From positions 402,652,185-402,716,184 of the forward strand of contig NC_134354.1 in assembly GCF_048569485.1 (NCBI RefSeq): a stretch of 64,000 bases of DNA, read 5' to 3'. Position 1 is the first letter of the stretch; each line of letters starts with the position of its first letter. The notes beneath the pieces were generated by a model that saw only the letters and a list, made by a program, of their open reading frames with translations, had not been told where the DNA came from and made no database searches. The position numbers and the translations under genes were made by a program. This DNA is from Anomaloglossus baeobatrachus (Eukaryota > Chordata > Amphibia > Anura > Aromobatidae). Of this stretch, positions 11,171-54,031 are shown in pieces.

Positions 11171-11790
11171 CTCTGATAAAAAAAAGTACATCACAGGAAG
11201 TAGAGCGGCGGCCATCTTGGTAGCGGTTGGCAGTGAATGAACTCAGAGACAGTGGACTTGCAGAAGAGGAAAGAGATAATATTTGCAAGTAGAAATCTAT
11301 CATCTTGACCAGAGCTGGGACAGAGCGGAGCAGACCGTGACTGTATCCGGATCCTTACCAGATGGAAGAAGATTGCTAAAAGGAAGCTATCGAAGTTGAT
11401 AGGATGTTGTCAAGGAGACCAGCCACAGTTACAAACAGTACTGCTCATCTGCTGGAGAGGCCTCTCAGCTGACTGCGTACTTCAGACATATTGTCCAGAG
11501 CAGATCCGGGTCAGTAAGATAAGTAAGGCCCACTGCGCCATCGCAGTGGATAACCGTGCACGCACCTCACATCAGTTTGGCGCCAAAATATTTGAGACTG
11601 AGGTAGAGCCTGTAGATAGTTTAGGTAGGCATAACCTTGTCAGGCTACAGTTACTGCACAATCACTGTTTGGGACCATTGTTTCCACGACTACATCATCT
11701 AATTCTTTGCCATTGAGGCTTTGATGGGGGCGGAAGTGCCTGCGTATATGCCGTGATGACGGGGCTCTGTCTCTCTCGGCTAAGGAAAAC
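11171..11790. other. Unassigned stretch
   Basis: No recognised gene. A moderately GC-rich stretch (11200-11760) has a 106-codon ORF with no recognisable domain. It could be decayed retroelement leader sequence, but nothing visible proves this. Confidence 0.3.
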
Positions 11791-11890
11791 TAAAAGAACG
11801 CAACACGTTATTTCACAGGAATCCGTTGCCTTTATTATCACACTATTTACAACGCATCCGTCACATAACGCAAGTGTGAAAGTAGCCTAA
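11791..11890. mobile_element. End fragment of a Harbinger-like MITE
   Basis: The right end cgcaagtgtgaaagtagcc followed by TAA matches the terminus of the complete MITE at 19388-20256. The other end is missing, so this is a truncated copy. Confidence 0.6.
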
Positions 11891-12096
11891 TACTACAAGG
11901 ATGAGCACCTTACTACAGGGCACACAGATGGGCACAATACTACAAGATGTTGGCTAAGATTACTATATGATGCAGCTAATTATGAAACAATATTACAAGA
12001 AGGTGACAAAATGTAAAACAAAATTCAAAATAAAGCATGACTTTTTTTGCCATTAAAACTGCTTTATTTATATATATATATATATACATACATACA

Positions 12097-12143
<47 letters not shown>

Positions 12144-12310
12144 TAAACAAAAAAGTGCACATTTGTTATAATAAACAAGCAAAAAATGTTCAAAAAAGTG
12201 ATCCAAAGGTGTATAGAAAAAAAACAAAACATGGATTCATTAAAAATGTCACTTTGTCCTGCAAAGAATGTGGCCCCCCTCAATTTTTTTCTTCTATGTG
12301 CGGCCCATAC
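11891..12310. repeat. (TA)n microsatellite region
   Basis: A TA/CATA-rich tract (about 12066-12140) lies in otherwise AT-rich DNA without genes. ORFs across it are low-complexity. Confidence 0.7.
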
Positions 12311-13670
12311 ACCCAGCTGAGTTTGAGACCCCTGCTTTACAGCATCCGTCACACAATACAGCGTCCATAGCCCCCTCATACAGTACCAGAGCCCCTCACG
12401 CAGTCATAATGCCCCCTCATACACTACAGTGCTCATCGCCCCTTGACTCAGTAAGGAGCCCCTTCACGTAGTACAGAGACCCTCTCGCAGTCACAGCACC
12501 CCTCATACTTTACAGCGCCTAGCACATGGTACAGTATCTACCACCGCCATACAGTATGGTGCCCCCTCACGCAGCCATAGCGCCCATCACACCCTACAGC
12601 GCCTATCACACGGTACAGTACCGCCATACAGTACGGTGCCCCTTCACAGTCACAGCGCCCCTCACACCTTACCGTGCCTATCACAGGTTACAGTACCGCC
12701 ATACATTACGGTACCCGCTCTCATAGTCACAGCGCCCATCACACGGTACAGTATCTATCACTGCCATACAGTACGGTACCCCCTCACACAGCCATAGTGC
12801 CCATCACACCCTACAGCGCCTATCACAAGGTACAGTACCACCATACAGTACGGTGCCCCCTCACACAGTCACAGCGCCCATCACAGCTTACAGCGCCTAT
12901 CACAAGGTACAGTACCGCCATACAGTACGGTGCCCCCTCTCAGTCACAGTGCCCATCACACCTTACAGTGCCTATCACACGGTACAGTATCTATTGCCGC
13001 CATACAGTACAGTGCCCCCTCTCAGTCACAGCGCCCCTCACACCCTACAGCGCCTATCACATGGTACAGTATCCATCACTGCCATACAGTACGGTGCAGC
13101 CATAGCGCCTATCACATAGTACAGTACCGCCATACAGTACAGTGCCCCCTCACACAGCCACAGTGCCCCCTCACACAATAAGGCAGCACCTAACATAGTA
13201 CAGACCCCCCTCACACAGCCACAGCGCCCATCTCACAGTATTGTGCCCAACGCCCCCATACAGTACAGTGCTCCTCTCAGGCAACACAGTATCCCCCCCA
13301 TAGCCACAAAGACCCACACACAGCCCCTACGCCCCCTCATGCAGTACAATGCCACTCAGACCCTACAGCGCCCCTCACACAGCACAGTATCCATTACCCC
13401 CCCTCACGCCGTACGGAGCCTCCTCACAGAGCCATAGCGCCCCCCTCACGTAGTACAGCGCCACTAACACAGTAAAGTGCTCATCGGTAGCCCCTCATGC
13501 AGCCACAGAGCCCCCTTACACCAAACAGGGCAGCCACAGTACAGTGTTCATCGGCCAGCCACAGAGCCCCTTGCAAAAGTACGGTACCACCTCACGCAGT
13601 ACAGAGCCCCTTACGCAGCCACAGCCCCCACTCACACAGTATGCCCCCCCACTCACGCAATACGCGCAAG
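12310..13670. repeat. Degenerate minisatellite
   Basis: About 1.3 kb of loosely repeated C-rich units built from cacagcgccc, catcacac, ggtacagta and ccgccatacagtacggtgcc blocks. Units are around 20 bp, arranged in larger repeats of roughly 60-80 bp and decaying toward 13670. ORFs here are repeat artefacts. Confidence 0.8.
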
Positions 13671-13960
13671 GAGGATGGAGGCGCGCGCACCCCGCACATG
13701 CGCACAGATAATCTCCGGCAGGAGCGCGCACGCAGAGAGGCACCGTTGTTTTTGAGGCCGGTATAACAGAGCCTGGTAGAGGTGCCCTGTCATAGAGTGG
13801 GCCAGAAGGGTACAGCGTCCTCTGTGCTGAAAAGTCACCGCTACCTCACCATGGCCTCCGTGGAGTTCTCCGGTGATGGAGCCGAGGACTGCGGGACCCC
13901 CGAGAACGCCGAGGGCCGGAGATGTGGTCGGAGGAAGCGATCCAAGGTGAGAGATGGCGG
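13640..13960 (+). promoter_or_regulatory. CpG-rich putative promoter/5' exon region
   Basis: A CpG-dense stretch (gcgcgcgc, ccggcagg, many CG steps) lies just before and across a candidate first coding exon, in a window otherwise poor in CpG outside repeats. This is the pattern of a vertebrate CpG-island promoter. No TATA box is evident. Assignment to mtfr1l is inferred from strand and order. Confidence 0.4.
13851..13946 (+). CDS. Candidate first coding exon (possibly mtfr1l exon 1)
   Basis: An ATG in strong Kozak context (accATGG) opens 32 codons, MASVEFSGDGAED through RRKRSK, ending exactly at a consensus donor AAG|gtgaga. The exon ends in phase 0, and the first certain mtfr1l exon (22932) begins in phase 0, so the two could join in frame across a 9-kb intron. 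Human MTFR1L instead starts with the short MEANV before TIPIW, so this would be a longer, basic-ended N-terminus. It could equally be the first exon of another transcript. The open frame continues upstream to 13782 without a stop. Confidence 0.45.
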
Positions 13961-14253
13961 AGCAGTGGCCCAGTGCTGGCATGGACTTGTGCCCACTAGC
14001 CGTCCTGGGCCTTGTGGTAGCATCCGCTGTGCCATCCATGTGCAGCTCTATCACGACACATGCACTCAGTCCGGAGGATGTCCCTCTATTACCACCACTC
14101 ACAAGTCATTCCCTACAGATTGCTGCAAGATTGGGAAATAAGTCCACCCCTGCCCCTGTGTCACACTGCCCTGTGCCCTATTGGGCCATTAGCACGTGAA
14201 TTGTGGAAGCCAGTCTTCACCACCAGTCAGTTGGCGTTCGATGTGCCAAGTTA

Positions 14254-15156
14254 GGCTAGGTTCACATTTCCGTCAATTTGTATCAGTCACAATCCGCTGC
14301 TCTGGTAAACAACGGAATCTGTTTGGCGAATTCTGTGGTTCCCATAGACTTGTATGAGCGGCGGATTGTGACTGATGACGCTGCATTGTATCCTCCGCCC
14401 AACTGATCAGTCGTGGAACGACTGACCGTCGGGCGGCAGGAACGCAGCTTGGAACGTTTTTTGAGCAGTGCAATCTGTAGGATTTCTCTGCGCATGCTCT
14501 CTAGCTCCCTGCACACGTAACCAGGGTACACATTGGGTTACTAAGCAAAGTGCTTTGCTTAGTTACCCGATATTTACCCTGGCTACGTGTGCAGGGAGCC
14601 TGACACTTCCCTGCTCGGCTCCGCCCCCTCCCGCACTTTGCATGTACACACACACACACACACCCCTCTCCCCAGCCATGTAGTCCCCGGCACTGACGTC
14701 CTCAGCGCCATGGCCCCGCTCGGCTCCACACACACTCCCGCACTCCACCCCCCGCACACATTCTCGGCGGCCGAGCGTTTGGCTGATCACCCGGCGGCCG
14801 GCTGCTGTGAGCGATCGGCTGATCAACCGGCGGCCGGCTGCTGTGAGCGATCGGCTGATCAACCGGCGGCCGGCTGCTGTGAGCGATCGGCTGATCACCC
14901 GGCGGCCGGCTGCTGTGAGCGATCGGCTGATCACCCGGCGGCCGGCTGCTGTGAGCGATCGGCTGATCACCCGGCGGCTGGCTGCTGTGAGCGATCGGCT
15001 GTTCATCTGTTCGCTCTCAAAAGCCGGCCGGCTAATGTGAACGATCAGCTGATCACTTTCTCTTTTACAATGGAGTCCGACAATGAATTCTGTTCTTTGT
15101 CATCCGTTGTACAACGCATGTGACTGATGCAAAACAACGGAAATGTGAGCCTAGCC
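14254..15156. mobile_element. Harbinger-like MITE with 36-bp internal repeat
   Basis: TIRs GGCTAGGTTCACATTTCCGT and its near complement (ACGGAAATGTGAGCCTAGCC), flanked by TTA at 14251-14253 and 15157-15159. No transposase. It is related to the MITE at 19388-20256, sharing the gctccctgcacacgtarccagggta hairpin region. It carries six GC-rich 36-bp tandem units. Confidence 0.85.
14782..14997. repeat. 36-bp tandem repeat, six units
   Basis: Units start at 14782 and every 36 bp, each beginning gctgatca(c/a)ccggcgg and ending gtgagcgatcg. The unit length is a multiple of three, so all frames stay open; the ORFs seen on both strands are artefacts. Confidence 0.9.
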
Positions 15157-15298
15157 TTAGGCTCAGGTTTAGGCCATCCTGGATCCAATATTTTGCTCAC
15201 CGCTGGAACAGCACAGGAGGTGAATATAGAATATAGATGTGTGTGTGTGTGTGTGTGTGTGGATAGATAGATAGAATATAGGTGGATAACCCCCTTGC

Positions 15299-15856
15299 AA
15301 AGGGAACCATGTCACCAGACTTGGTGACTATAAGCTGCGGCCACCACCGGGCTCTTATATACAGCATTCTAACATCCTGTATATAAGAGTCCAGGCCGCT
15401 GTGTAGATCATAAAAATCACTTTATAATACTCACCTAGGAGGTCGATCAGATGGGTTGCGCCATTCTTTGGACCGGCGCATCCTCTTTCAGCCATTTTGG
15501 TCTTCCTTCTTCTGAAGCCGGCGTCACCCTCGCCGGCATTAAAGTCCCGTGCAGGCACACTTTGATCAAAGGACCTCAATGCCGGCCTGTGTTGTGTATG
15601 ATGTAGGACGCATCATGCACCCCAGCTTCAGAAGATGGAGGACCAAGATGGCCGAAAAAGGAGGTGCCGACACCGAAGAACGGCGCCACCCATTTGACCA
15701 GTCTGCGACCTCCTAGGTGAGTATTTTTAAAGTGTCTTTTACATTCTACACAGCATCCTGGGCTCTTCTATATAGCATGGTAGTATGCTGTATATAAGAG
15801 CCCACTGGCGGTGGCCGCAGCTTATAGGCCCGAAATCTGCTGACAGGTTCCCTTTA
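15299..15856. mobile_element. MITE with long inverted ends
   Basis: Ends aaagggaaccatgtcacc and its rough complement ggtgacaggttccctt-type sequence at 15842-15856. Inner inverted blocks (ctgtatataagag, gcggccaccaccgg / ctggcggtggccgc) pair across the element. No coding capacity. A short (GT)n tract lies just left (15238-15260). Confidence 0.7.
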
Positions 15857-16256
15857 AGTAGTAAAAAAAAAAAGTCTCCATTTTCACAGCTTTGAACAAA
15901 TGTTAAATTTAAAGAGGAGCCAAATTTATTAAATATTGTATAACGTTTAGATACATTTAGTGCAAATAATGGCAAAGCAGCTACAATAATATTTATTCAC
16001 TTATATAGTGCTATTGATTTCATATATATATATTTATTTATATATTTTTTTTATTCCATAAAAGGCTCTGTTTTGTATGTGGTGGCATCAGCTGTGACAC
16101 CTGGTGTTCTTCTGTATGATTAGTCATAAATAGATGTGAACACACCCTAATCTAGCAGGTATTTAGGTTAAGTGCGTAGGTGAAATTGTTTCTTACACTT
16201 TTTGGCCACCTTCAGCGAGTGCAAAGAAACACTTGGGAAGTAAGAACTCATTTTAA

Positions 16257-16908
16257 GGCCTGCGCCACACATCCGTGCCTCCGGCACGTGTTTGTCATTT
16301 TTTACACGTACCGGCGGCACGGAGACACTTTAACCAATGCTACCCTATTGTAGCAGGCACACACACGTAAAACCACACGGAACGTGTGTCCGTGTGCGTT
16401 TGTACGTGTGTGCGTTTTTGAAAGCGCTGACATGTCAGTGTTTTCTCCCGCAGCACGGGTGTCACACGGCCCGCACCCGCACCACACGGGTGTAGTGTGG
16501 ATGCGGTCCCGTGTGACACGCGCCGGAGAAAACACACATGTCATTGAAAAAAAAACAAAACATTAACTCACCTTCTCCAGCCCTCCTGTCTCTGCCGCTG
16601 CTGCCTCTTGCTGCCGACCGCCGCTCATTAATCTCATTGAATATTCACTTCACTGCCTGGCAGCAGCAGCAGCGGGGAGACGGGAGGGCTGGAGACCGAG
16701 GATCAGCACCACGGACAGCAGCGCGGACATCAGGAAGGACCAGGTGAGTATAATAATTACCGATTCTACGTGTGCTATCGCGGATAGCACACGTAGAACA
16801 CACGTGTCACGCACGTACCAGAGACACGTACTTACCTGCACGCAACACGCAGGGGAAATACGTGTCTCTCGGCACGTGCGTGAATTTCACGTGAGTGTGG
16901 CAGAGGCC
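16257..16908. mobile_element. Harbinger-like MITE, TSD TAA
   Basis: Ends GGCCTGCGCCACAC and GTGTGGCAGAGGCC, with TAA at 16254-16256 and 16909-16911. The interior is rich in paired cacgtg/ccgtgtg blocks, so most of the element can fold on itself. No ORF of interest. Confidence 0.82.
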
Positions 16909-17924
16909 TAAGGCTGTGTCCACAATCAGTGTTTGCAGTGTTTTGGATTCAGGGTGTTTCACTGCGTCCAAAACGCTGTGTTGTACAGTAAAAGCACAAT
17001 GGATGGGATTTATAGAAATCTTCTGCCCACTGTGCTTGTTTCTTCTACAGTATAAACTGACCTGCGGTGCCGCTTTCTGAGCAGCAGCATGTCAATTGTT
17101 TGCTGTGGAGTTGCAAGTGTTCTCTGTAGGTAAAACAGAGAGAGAGACCACAGCGCACTGAACCCTGATCGTGGGCCGAGCAGCTACGGATCCTGCGTTC
17201 CACTACGGAGGAGACTTGCGACCCCGCAGAGCAGGATCTGCTGCGTCCAGGATGCAGTGAGCTCTGATCGTGGGCACATACCCTCAGGGTAAACTCACAT
17301 AAGTGTGTGTGTGTGTATTGATAGATAGATAGAGATATATATATCTTCAAATTTTCATCCAAAAAAGTAGAACAATTTTATTTTCCACTTGTCATCCATG
17401 TGGAATGCGTTTTTGTTTTTTTTCTCGCATTGCACTTGTACGATTTATATGCTCGTGTGAGCAAACCCTAAGGGTAATGCCTGATCCTGTCGCTGTGGTG
17501 CGGCCAAAGAAAGCCTCCTCCACCCGCAGAGTCCAAATTTCCACACAATTGTGCTACAATTTGCCATCAAGGTGGGTGAAGTTTCCCCCGCATGAGGTTG
17601 GGCACATGAACTGGCCGGACGCTAATAATCTTAAAAACCTGTGAGCTGAAATCCCCTGAATCTGTTTCTTCATCTACAGCAGACACTTCTGTTCATAATT
17701 CAGAAATGGGGAAGGCGGGTGGTGTGTGTAATTGGGATGTGTGTGGGATGTAGTGTTGCATCTCTTCCCTAGTTACCACATTACTAATCTTGTGTATGTA
17801 GCTAAGGTTGCCGGTTTAACTAAACCTAGAACAGTTTGGTTTGTGAGGACAACATTACAGTCAAGTTTTCCCCTGTAACCTGGCCTTGCATAATATCTGC
17901 TGCTTTTTAAAGGGCCAGCATAGT
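16909..17924. other. Unassigned intron-like stretch
   Basis: It holds probable MITE debris (16912-17100; a ctcagggtaa / ctaagggtaa pair near 17285 and 17470), a short (GT)n tract at 17301 and AT-rich sequence. No gene or complete element was recognised. Confidence 0.4.
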
Positions 17925-18595
17925 GTATAAGCTTTTGAGAAATAATGAGAGGTTTAAAAAGTTAGATATGTTTAGCTTAGAAAAAAGACGTCTCAGAGGA
18001 GATCTCATTTATATGTATAAATACATGTGTGGTCAATATAAAGGACTGGCACATGACTTATTTCTTCCAAAGACAGTACTAAGGACCAGAGGACATACAC
18101 TGCGAGTTGAAGAAAAGCGATTCTGACAGCTAAATAGGAAAGGGTTCTTTACAGTTAGAGCGGTCAGACTGTGGAGTGCCCTACCACAAGAGGTAGTAAT
18201 GGCAGATACTATAACAGCTTTTAAAAAAGGGCTGGATGATTTCCTCAGTACACACAACATTGTTGGTTATAAATGACTTAGGCCGGTTTCACACATCCGG
18301 CTTTTCGCTTGTTTGCCGGATCCGGCGCTCTCTCATACAGTGACTACAGTACAGTGACAGCGCAACAAGCGCCGGTCACGTGCTGTCATGTGACCGGCGC
18401 ATGTGACCCGGAAGTTACAGCGCTGTCACTGTACTGTATTGTCTGTACGGGAGAGCGCCGGATCCGGCAAACAAGCGAAAAGCCGGATGTGTGAAACCGG
18501 CCTAAGTGACCAAATGTAGAACTGGTGGAGGAAGGTTGAACTAGATGGACCTAGGTCTTTTTTCAACCTAAGTAACTATGTACGGTAACTATATA
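17925..18595 (+). mobile_element. 5'-truncated LINE 3' end (CR1/L2/Rex-like), split by a MITE
   Basis: The translation contains LEKRRLRGDLIYMYKY, RTRGHTLRVEEKRF and, after one stop at 18124, FFTVRAVRLWSALPQEVV and FKKGLDDFLSTH. This is the C-terminal tail typical of CR1/Jockey-group LINE ORF2 proteins, downstream of the RT core. It ends in the ggttgaactagatgg...caacctaagtaactatg tail common in amphibian genomes. A MITE (18281-18502) interrupts the 3' UTR. The RT core is missing, so it is a dead truncated copy. Confidence 0.75.
18281..18502. mobile_element. Palindromic MITE inside the LINE tail
   Basis: A 222-bp element, almost wholly self-complementary (ggccggtttcacacatccgg ... ccggatgtgtgaaaccggcc). 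Flanks are TTA on the left and TAA on the right, so the target was probably TTA or TA with one later change. Confidence 0.8.
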
Positions 18596-19387
18596 TATGT
18601 ATGAAATCTTATGCACATGCTCTGAATCCTACCCAAAACGTAAATGGACAATAGCAGCAGGTTTCAGCTTTGCAATGTGTCAATTTATGCTGTGGATATA
18701 TGTGCAAGTTTCACCTTTTTGTTGTGTAATGAGTGAAATGTGCAGCTTCCCAAGCACCTTTAGCACAATGCTATCCCCTGTGGTATATGCCAGTGTGGGT
18801 GTCACTGTTTTTTGGGGTTTTGGTTTTTTTTGTGCCATAAAAGACACGTGTTCCACTCAATTGTCTCCAAAAATTCAGGCCTACATAAATAGGAGTACAT
18901 TGCTCTTATGACTCTTTAAAAAGTTGCAATTTGTGACTTGCATGAAAACATTGGGAAAACCACAAACATTGGACACTTTAACAAACATAAAAAAATATAA
19001 AACAGGCAAACTCGTATAAAATAGACTTTAAAAAAGGCGCAAATGATACAGGCAAAAATAGATGATAAAGGCGCAAATGATACAGGCAAAAATAGATGAT
19101 AAAGGCGCAAATGATACAGGCAAAAATAGATAAAGGCGCAAATGCCATCTGACCCCTTGTGTTTACTCTTACTGTAAAAATTCAATTTCCTCAGCATGTG
19201 GGGACCCTTCTTTTCGCCATTTAATACCCGCTCCCAGGAATTTGATAACTGCTGGATTGTTGGGGTCTTACAGCTGAGACTTGTGCCACACATTTGAATG
19301 GCGCGACACTTGTACATGTGCATTGCTGCTGCTTATGATGGCTGCATGTGTGCCCGCTGCTCCATTAATCAACAAATACCCTGCTCA
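18596..19387. repeat. AT-rich intronic DNA with a small tandem repeat
   Basis: No gene. Around 19032-19142 a 34-bp unit (aaaggcgcaaatgatacagg...) occurs about 3.3 times. The rest is unique-looking. Confidence 0.6.
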
Positions 19388-20256
19388 GGCTACTTTCACA
19401 CTTGCGTTGAACGGCATCCGTTGCATTGCGTTGTGTGACCGATGCAATGGATGCGTTGCATTTAGTGGCGCAACGGATCTTACAGATTTTTTTTTCTTCG
19501 TTTTACTATTGTGAACGATCAGCTGATCGCTCACAGCGGCCGTTCACCGGGTGATTAGCTGATTGCTCAGAGCAGCCAATCGCCGGGTGATCAGCTGATC
19601 GTTCGGCCGTCGAGAATGTGTGAGGGGGTGGGGGGTAGAGTGCGGGGTGGGTAGAGCCGAGCGGGGCCATGGCGCTGAGGACGTCAGTGTAGCGAGGAAT
19701 GCAAGGCTGGGGACAGGGGAGTGGGAGTGTGTGCGCGCGCGTACGTCTGTACATGTGGGGTGGAGTGCGGGAGGGGGGGGAGCCGAGCGGAAAGTGTTGG
19801 GCTCCCTGCACACGTAGCCAGGGTAAATATTGGGTAACTAGGCAAAGCACTTTTCTTGGTTACCCGATATTTACCTTGGTTACCAGTGTACACTGCTTAG
19901 CGCTGGCTCCTTGCACCCGTAGCCAGGGTAAATATCGGGTAACTAGGCAAATCGCATTGCTTAGTAACCCGATGTTTACACTGGTTACGTGTGCAGGGAG
20001 CCAGAGAGAGCATGTGCAGTGAAATCCTACAGATTGCGCTGCTCAAAAAAACGCTACATGCAGTGTTCCCTCTGCCCGACGCAGTGTCAAAATGACAACG
20101 CTGTGTCGTGCAGCGGATGCAACGCAAGACCATCCGTTGCTATCCGTAGCTAATAGACGTCTATGAGGAATACAACGGTTTCCTGCAACGGTTCCTGTAA
20201 TTCCTCAAGGCTGCGGATAGCAATGGAAGCCGTCCAACGCAAGTGTGAAAGTAGCC
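19388..20256. mobile_element. Harbinger-like MITE, TSD TCA
   Basis: Ends GGCTACTTTCACACTTGCGTT and its complement (aacgcaagtgtgaaagtagcc), flanked by TCA at 19385-19387 and 20257-20259. Its interior shares the gctgatcgctcacagcgg and ccctgcacacgtagccaggg blocks with the MITE at 14254-15156, in opposite orientation. Confidence 0.85.
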
Positions 20257-20879
20257 TCAGATAATCCGTGCCTGGCTCAGAGGTTACACCCCACCTTTTT
20301 AATAGTTACCTCCCGTCGTGTGAATGTGATAACTTGTTTTTATCCAGAATATCCCTGTAATTGTAAACTTAGGGATACTGGAGTATGATAACGTTTATGG
20401 GGTGCAGCATATCCTAGTGCTTTTGACAAACGTTCGGGTGATGGAACTGTAATTTCTCATGTTATGAAGTAGAGATAGGTGGAACAGTATTTCAGTCGTC
20501 GGCTGCTTTTTCTCACAAAACCGGACAGACAAGTACTTGTGCATCTAGGACATAGCAATCATCTGTCTACCGGTCAGCGCTCACTACGAAGTTCTCATCC
20601 ATCCCTGTACAATGGAAACCAGCCTGATGATGCATCACCCACGTGGGGGCTGCTTAGGAACTAGTTCTTGGTATTCTGATAACTCGACTTAAAAAGAACT
20701 AAGGGCTATGCTACTGGGCATTGTAGAAGCTCTCTGCTTTCTAAGCAGCCACACGGAGAATGAACGGAGTGGAGGTCGGGCATCCAACCTGCTCTATTGT
20801 GTAATGCGCATAAAAGGGTACATGGTAACTTTTCACCGGAGAACACCCTTTAATATTCCTGAGGATCTAATACATTTTA
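20257..20879. other. Unassigned intron-like stretch
   Basis: Single-copy-looking DNA without a recognised gene, element or splice-flanked exon. Confidence 0.35.
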
Positions 20880-22864
20880 GGGTATGTGCGCACTAGGCGT
20901 TTTTGCCGCGTTTTTAGCGGCGTTTTTTGCCGCGTTTTTGTGCTGAAAACGCAGTGACATTGCTTCCCCAGCAATGTCAATGGGTTTTCATAAGTGCTGT
21001 CCGCACACAGCGTTTTTTTTTTTAGCTGCGTTTTTGTGGTGACCACAAAAACGCAGCATGTCAATTATTTCTGCATTTTTCACTCATTGAATTCAATGAG
21101 ATGTTAAAAACGCAATGAAAAACGCATATAGCCGCGTTTCTATGACTAAAAACGCAGCTATAAACGCAAGGGGTGGGTACTACAGTGACGTGTACAGGAA
21201 GAGGATTCCTTCTGTTGGTAAACACAGAAGCATGAATCCTCCCGGTACCGTCACCGCTGCGTCCACCTCCCGTCCTGTGCATGTCAGCTCCGTGCGGCGC
21301 CATGTCTGGGCTGGAGGTGGAGGCAGCGGCGAAAACCAAAGTGAACAGTAGAAAAAAAAAAGTCATATATACTCACCTGTCTGCAGGGTCCCGGTGCCAT
21401 GCCCGCTCCCAGCTCCTCCCGGTACCGCCGCTCTGGCTGTGTGCAGTCTCCCCGGGGCAGGATCTTGCTTGCAGGACCTGGCGGTGGATCACCTGATGCA
21501 GTCACCTGACGCATCAGCTGATCGTAGTCTCGCCGGCTTTTTCGCGCCCGGCCGGCTATCAGCTGATCCTGCCGTCAGGGGACTTCATCAGCTGATTACC
21601 GGCAGCTCCTGCAGCGATCGGACGGGATCAGATTCCTGTCCAATCGATCGCGGCAGGAGCTGCCGGTAATCAGCACAGCACATAAGTGAGTATTATTTTT
21701 ATTTTTTTGCACTGATGCATCAGCTGATTGTATAAACAGCTTTTATACAATCAGCTGATGTGTGATGGGATTCATGCACTTGATCCTGACACATCATCAG
21801 ATCGCTTTGCCTTCCAGCAAACCGATCAGATGATATTGGATCCGGATTGGATGGCGCGGGACCTTGACCCAGGATTACTGCGGAGGGGGGTTCTTTATTT
21901 CAATAAAGATGGAGTCACTAATTGTGTTGTGTTTTATTTCTAATAAAAATATTTTTCTGTGTGTTGTTGTTTCCTTTTTTTTTTTTTTTTTTTATCATTA
22001 CTAGAAATTCATGGTGGCCATGTCTAATATTGGCGTGACACCATGAATTTCGGGCTTAGGGCTAGCTGATAATATACAGCTAGCCCTAACTCCATTATTA
22101 CCTAGCTAGCCACCCGGCTTCAGGGCAGCTGGAAGAGTTGGATACAGCGCCAGAAGATGGCGCTTCTATGAAAGCGCCATTTTCTGGGGTGGCTGCGGAC
22201 TGCAATTCGCAGTGGGGGTGCCCAGAAATCTTGGGCACCCTGCACTGTGGATCCCAATCCCCAGCTGCCTAGTTGTACCCGGCTGGACTCAAAAATTAGG
22301 CGAAGCCCACGTCATTTTTTTTTTTTTTTAATTATTTCATGAAATTCATGAAATAATTAAAAAAAAAAGGGCTTCTCTATATATTTTTGGTTCCCAGCCG
22401 GGTACAAATAGGCAGCTGGGGGTTGGGGGCAGCCCGTACCTGCCTGCTGTACCCGGCTAGCATACAAAAATATGGCGAAGCCCATGTCATTTTTTTTTTT
22501 CTTTTTGGGCAAAAAACTGCATACAGTCCTGGATGGAGGATGCTGAGCCTTGTAGTTCTGCAGCTGCTGTCTGCTCTCCTGCATACACTAGTGAATGGAG
22601 GACGCTGAGCCTTGTAGTTCTGCAGCTGCTGTCTGCTCTCCTGCATACAATGAACATTTTGAAGAAGGAAATAACATCAGACCTTTTTTTTTTTTTTCAT
22701 CAACAATCTTTCATGGCATTGTGCACTGATTAAAAACGCAGTGAGCAAAAACGCAGCAAAAAAACGCACCAAATCGCGGCAAAAACGCATGCGGGTGTGT
22801 TTTTTTGAGACAAAAACGCACATAAAAATGCAGCGTGAAAAAAACGCCTAGTGCGCACATACCC
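20880..22864. mobile_element. Harbinger-like element, TSD TTA
   Basis: Ends GGGTATGTGCGCACTAGGCG and the complement CGCCTAGTGCGCACATACCC, flanked by TTA at 20877-20879 and 22865-22867. No transposase. Internal pieces include a foldback (aattatttcatgaaattcatgaaataatt near 22328-22365) and a near-duplicate block (22530-22580 and 22593-22650, each with gctgagccttgtagttctgc). Confidence 0.85.
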
Positions 22865-22901
22865 TTAGTAATGCTTTTACTTTTGATCTTGAACATCTTG
22901 A

Positions 22902-54031
<31,130 letters not shown>

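Noticed and set aside
11191-11770. Possible exon or retroelement leader with 106-codon ORF
   Set aside because: No recognisable domain, no convincing splice sites and no conserved motif.
12310-13670. CRISPR-like repeat array
   Set aside because: Units are irregular, overlapping and degenerate with no constant repeat/spacer pattern, and the window is eukaryotic.
14563-15123. 178- and 147-codon ORFs in the MITE
   Set aside because: They follow the 36-bp tandem repeat on both strands; repeat artefact.
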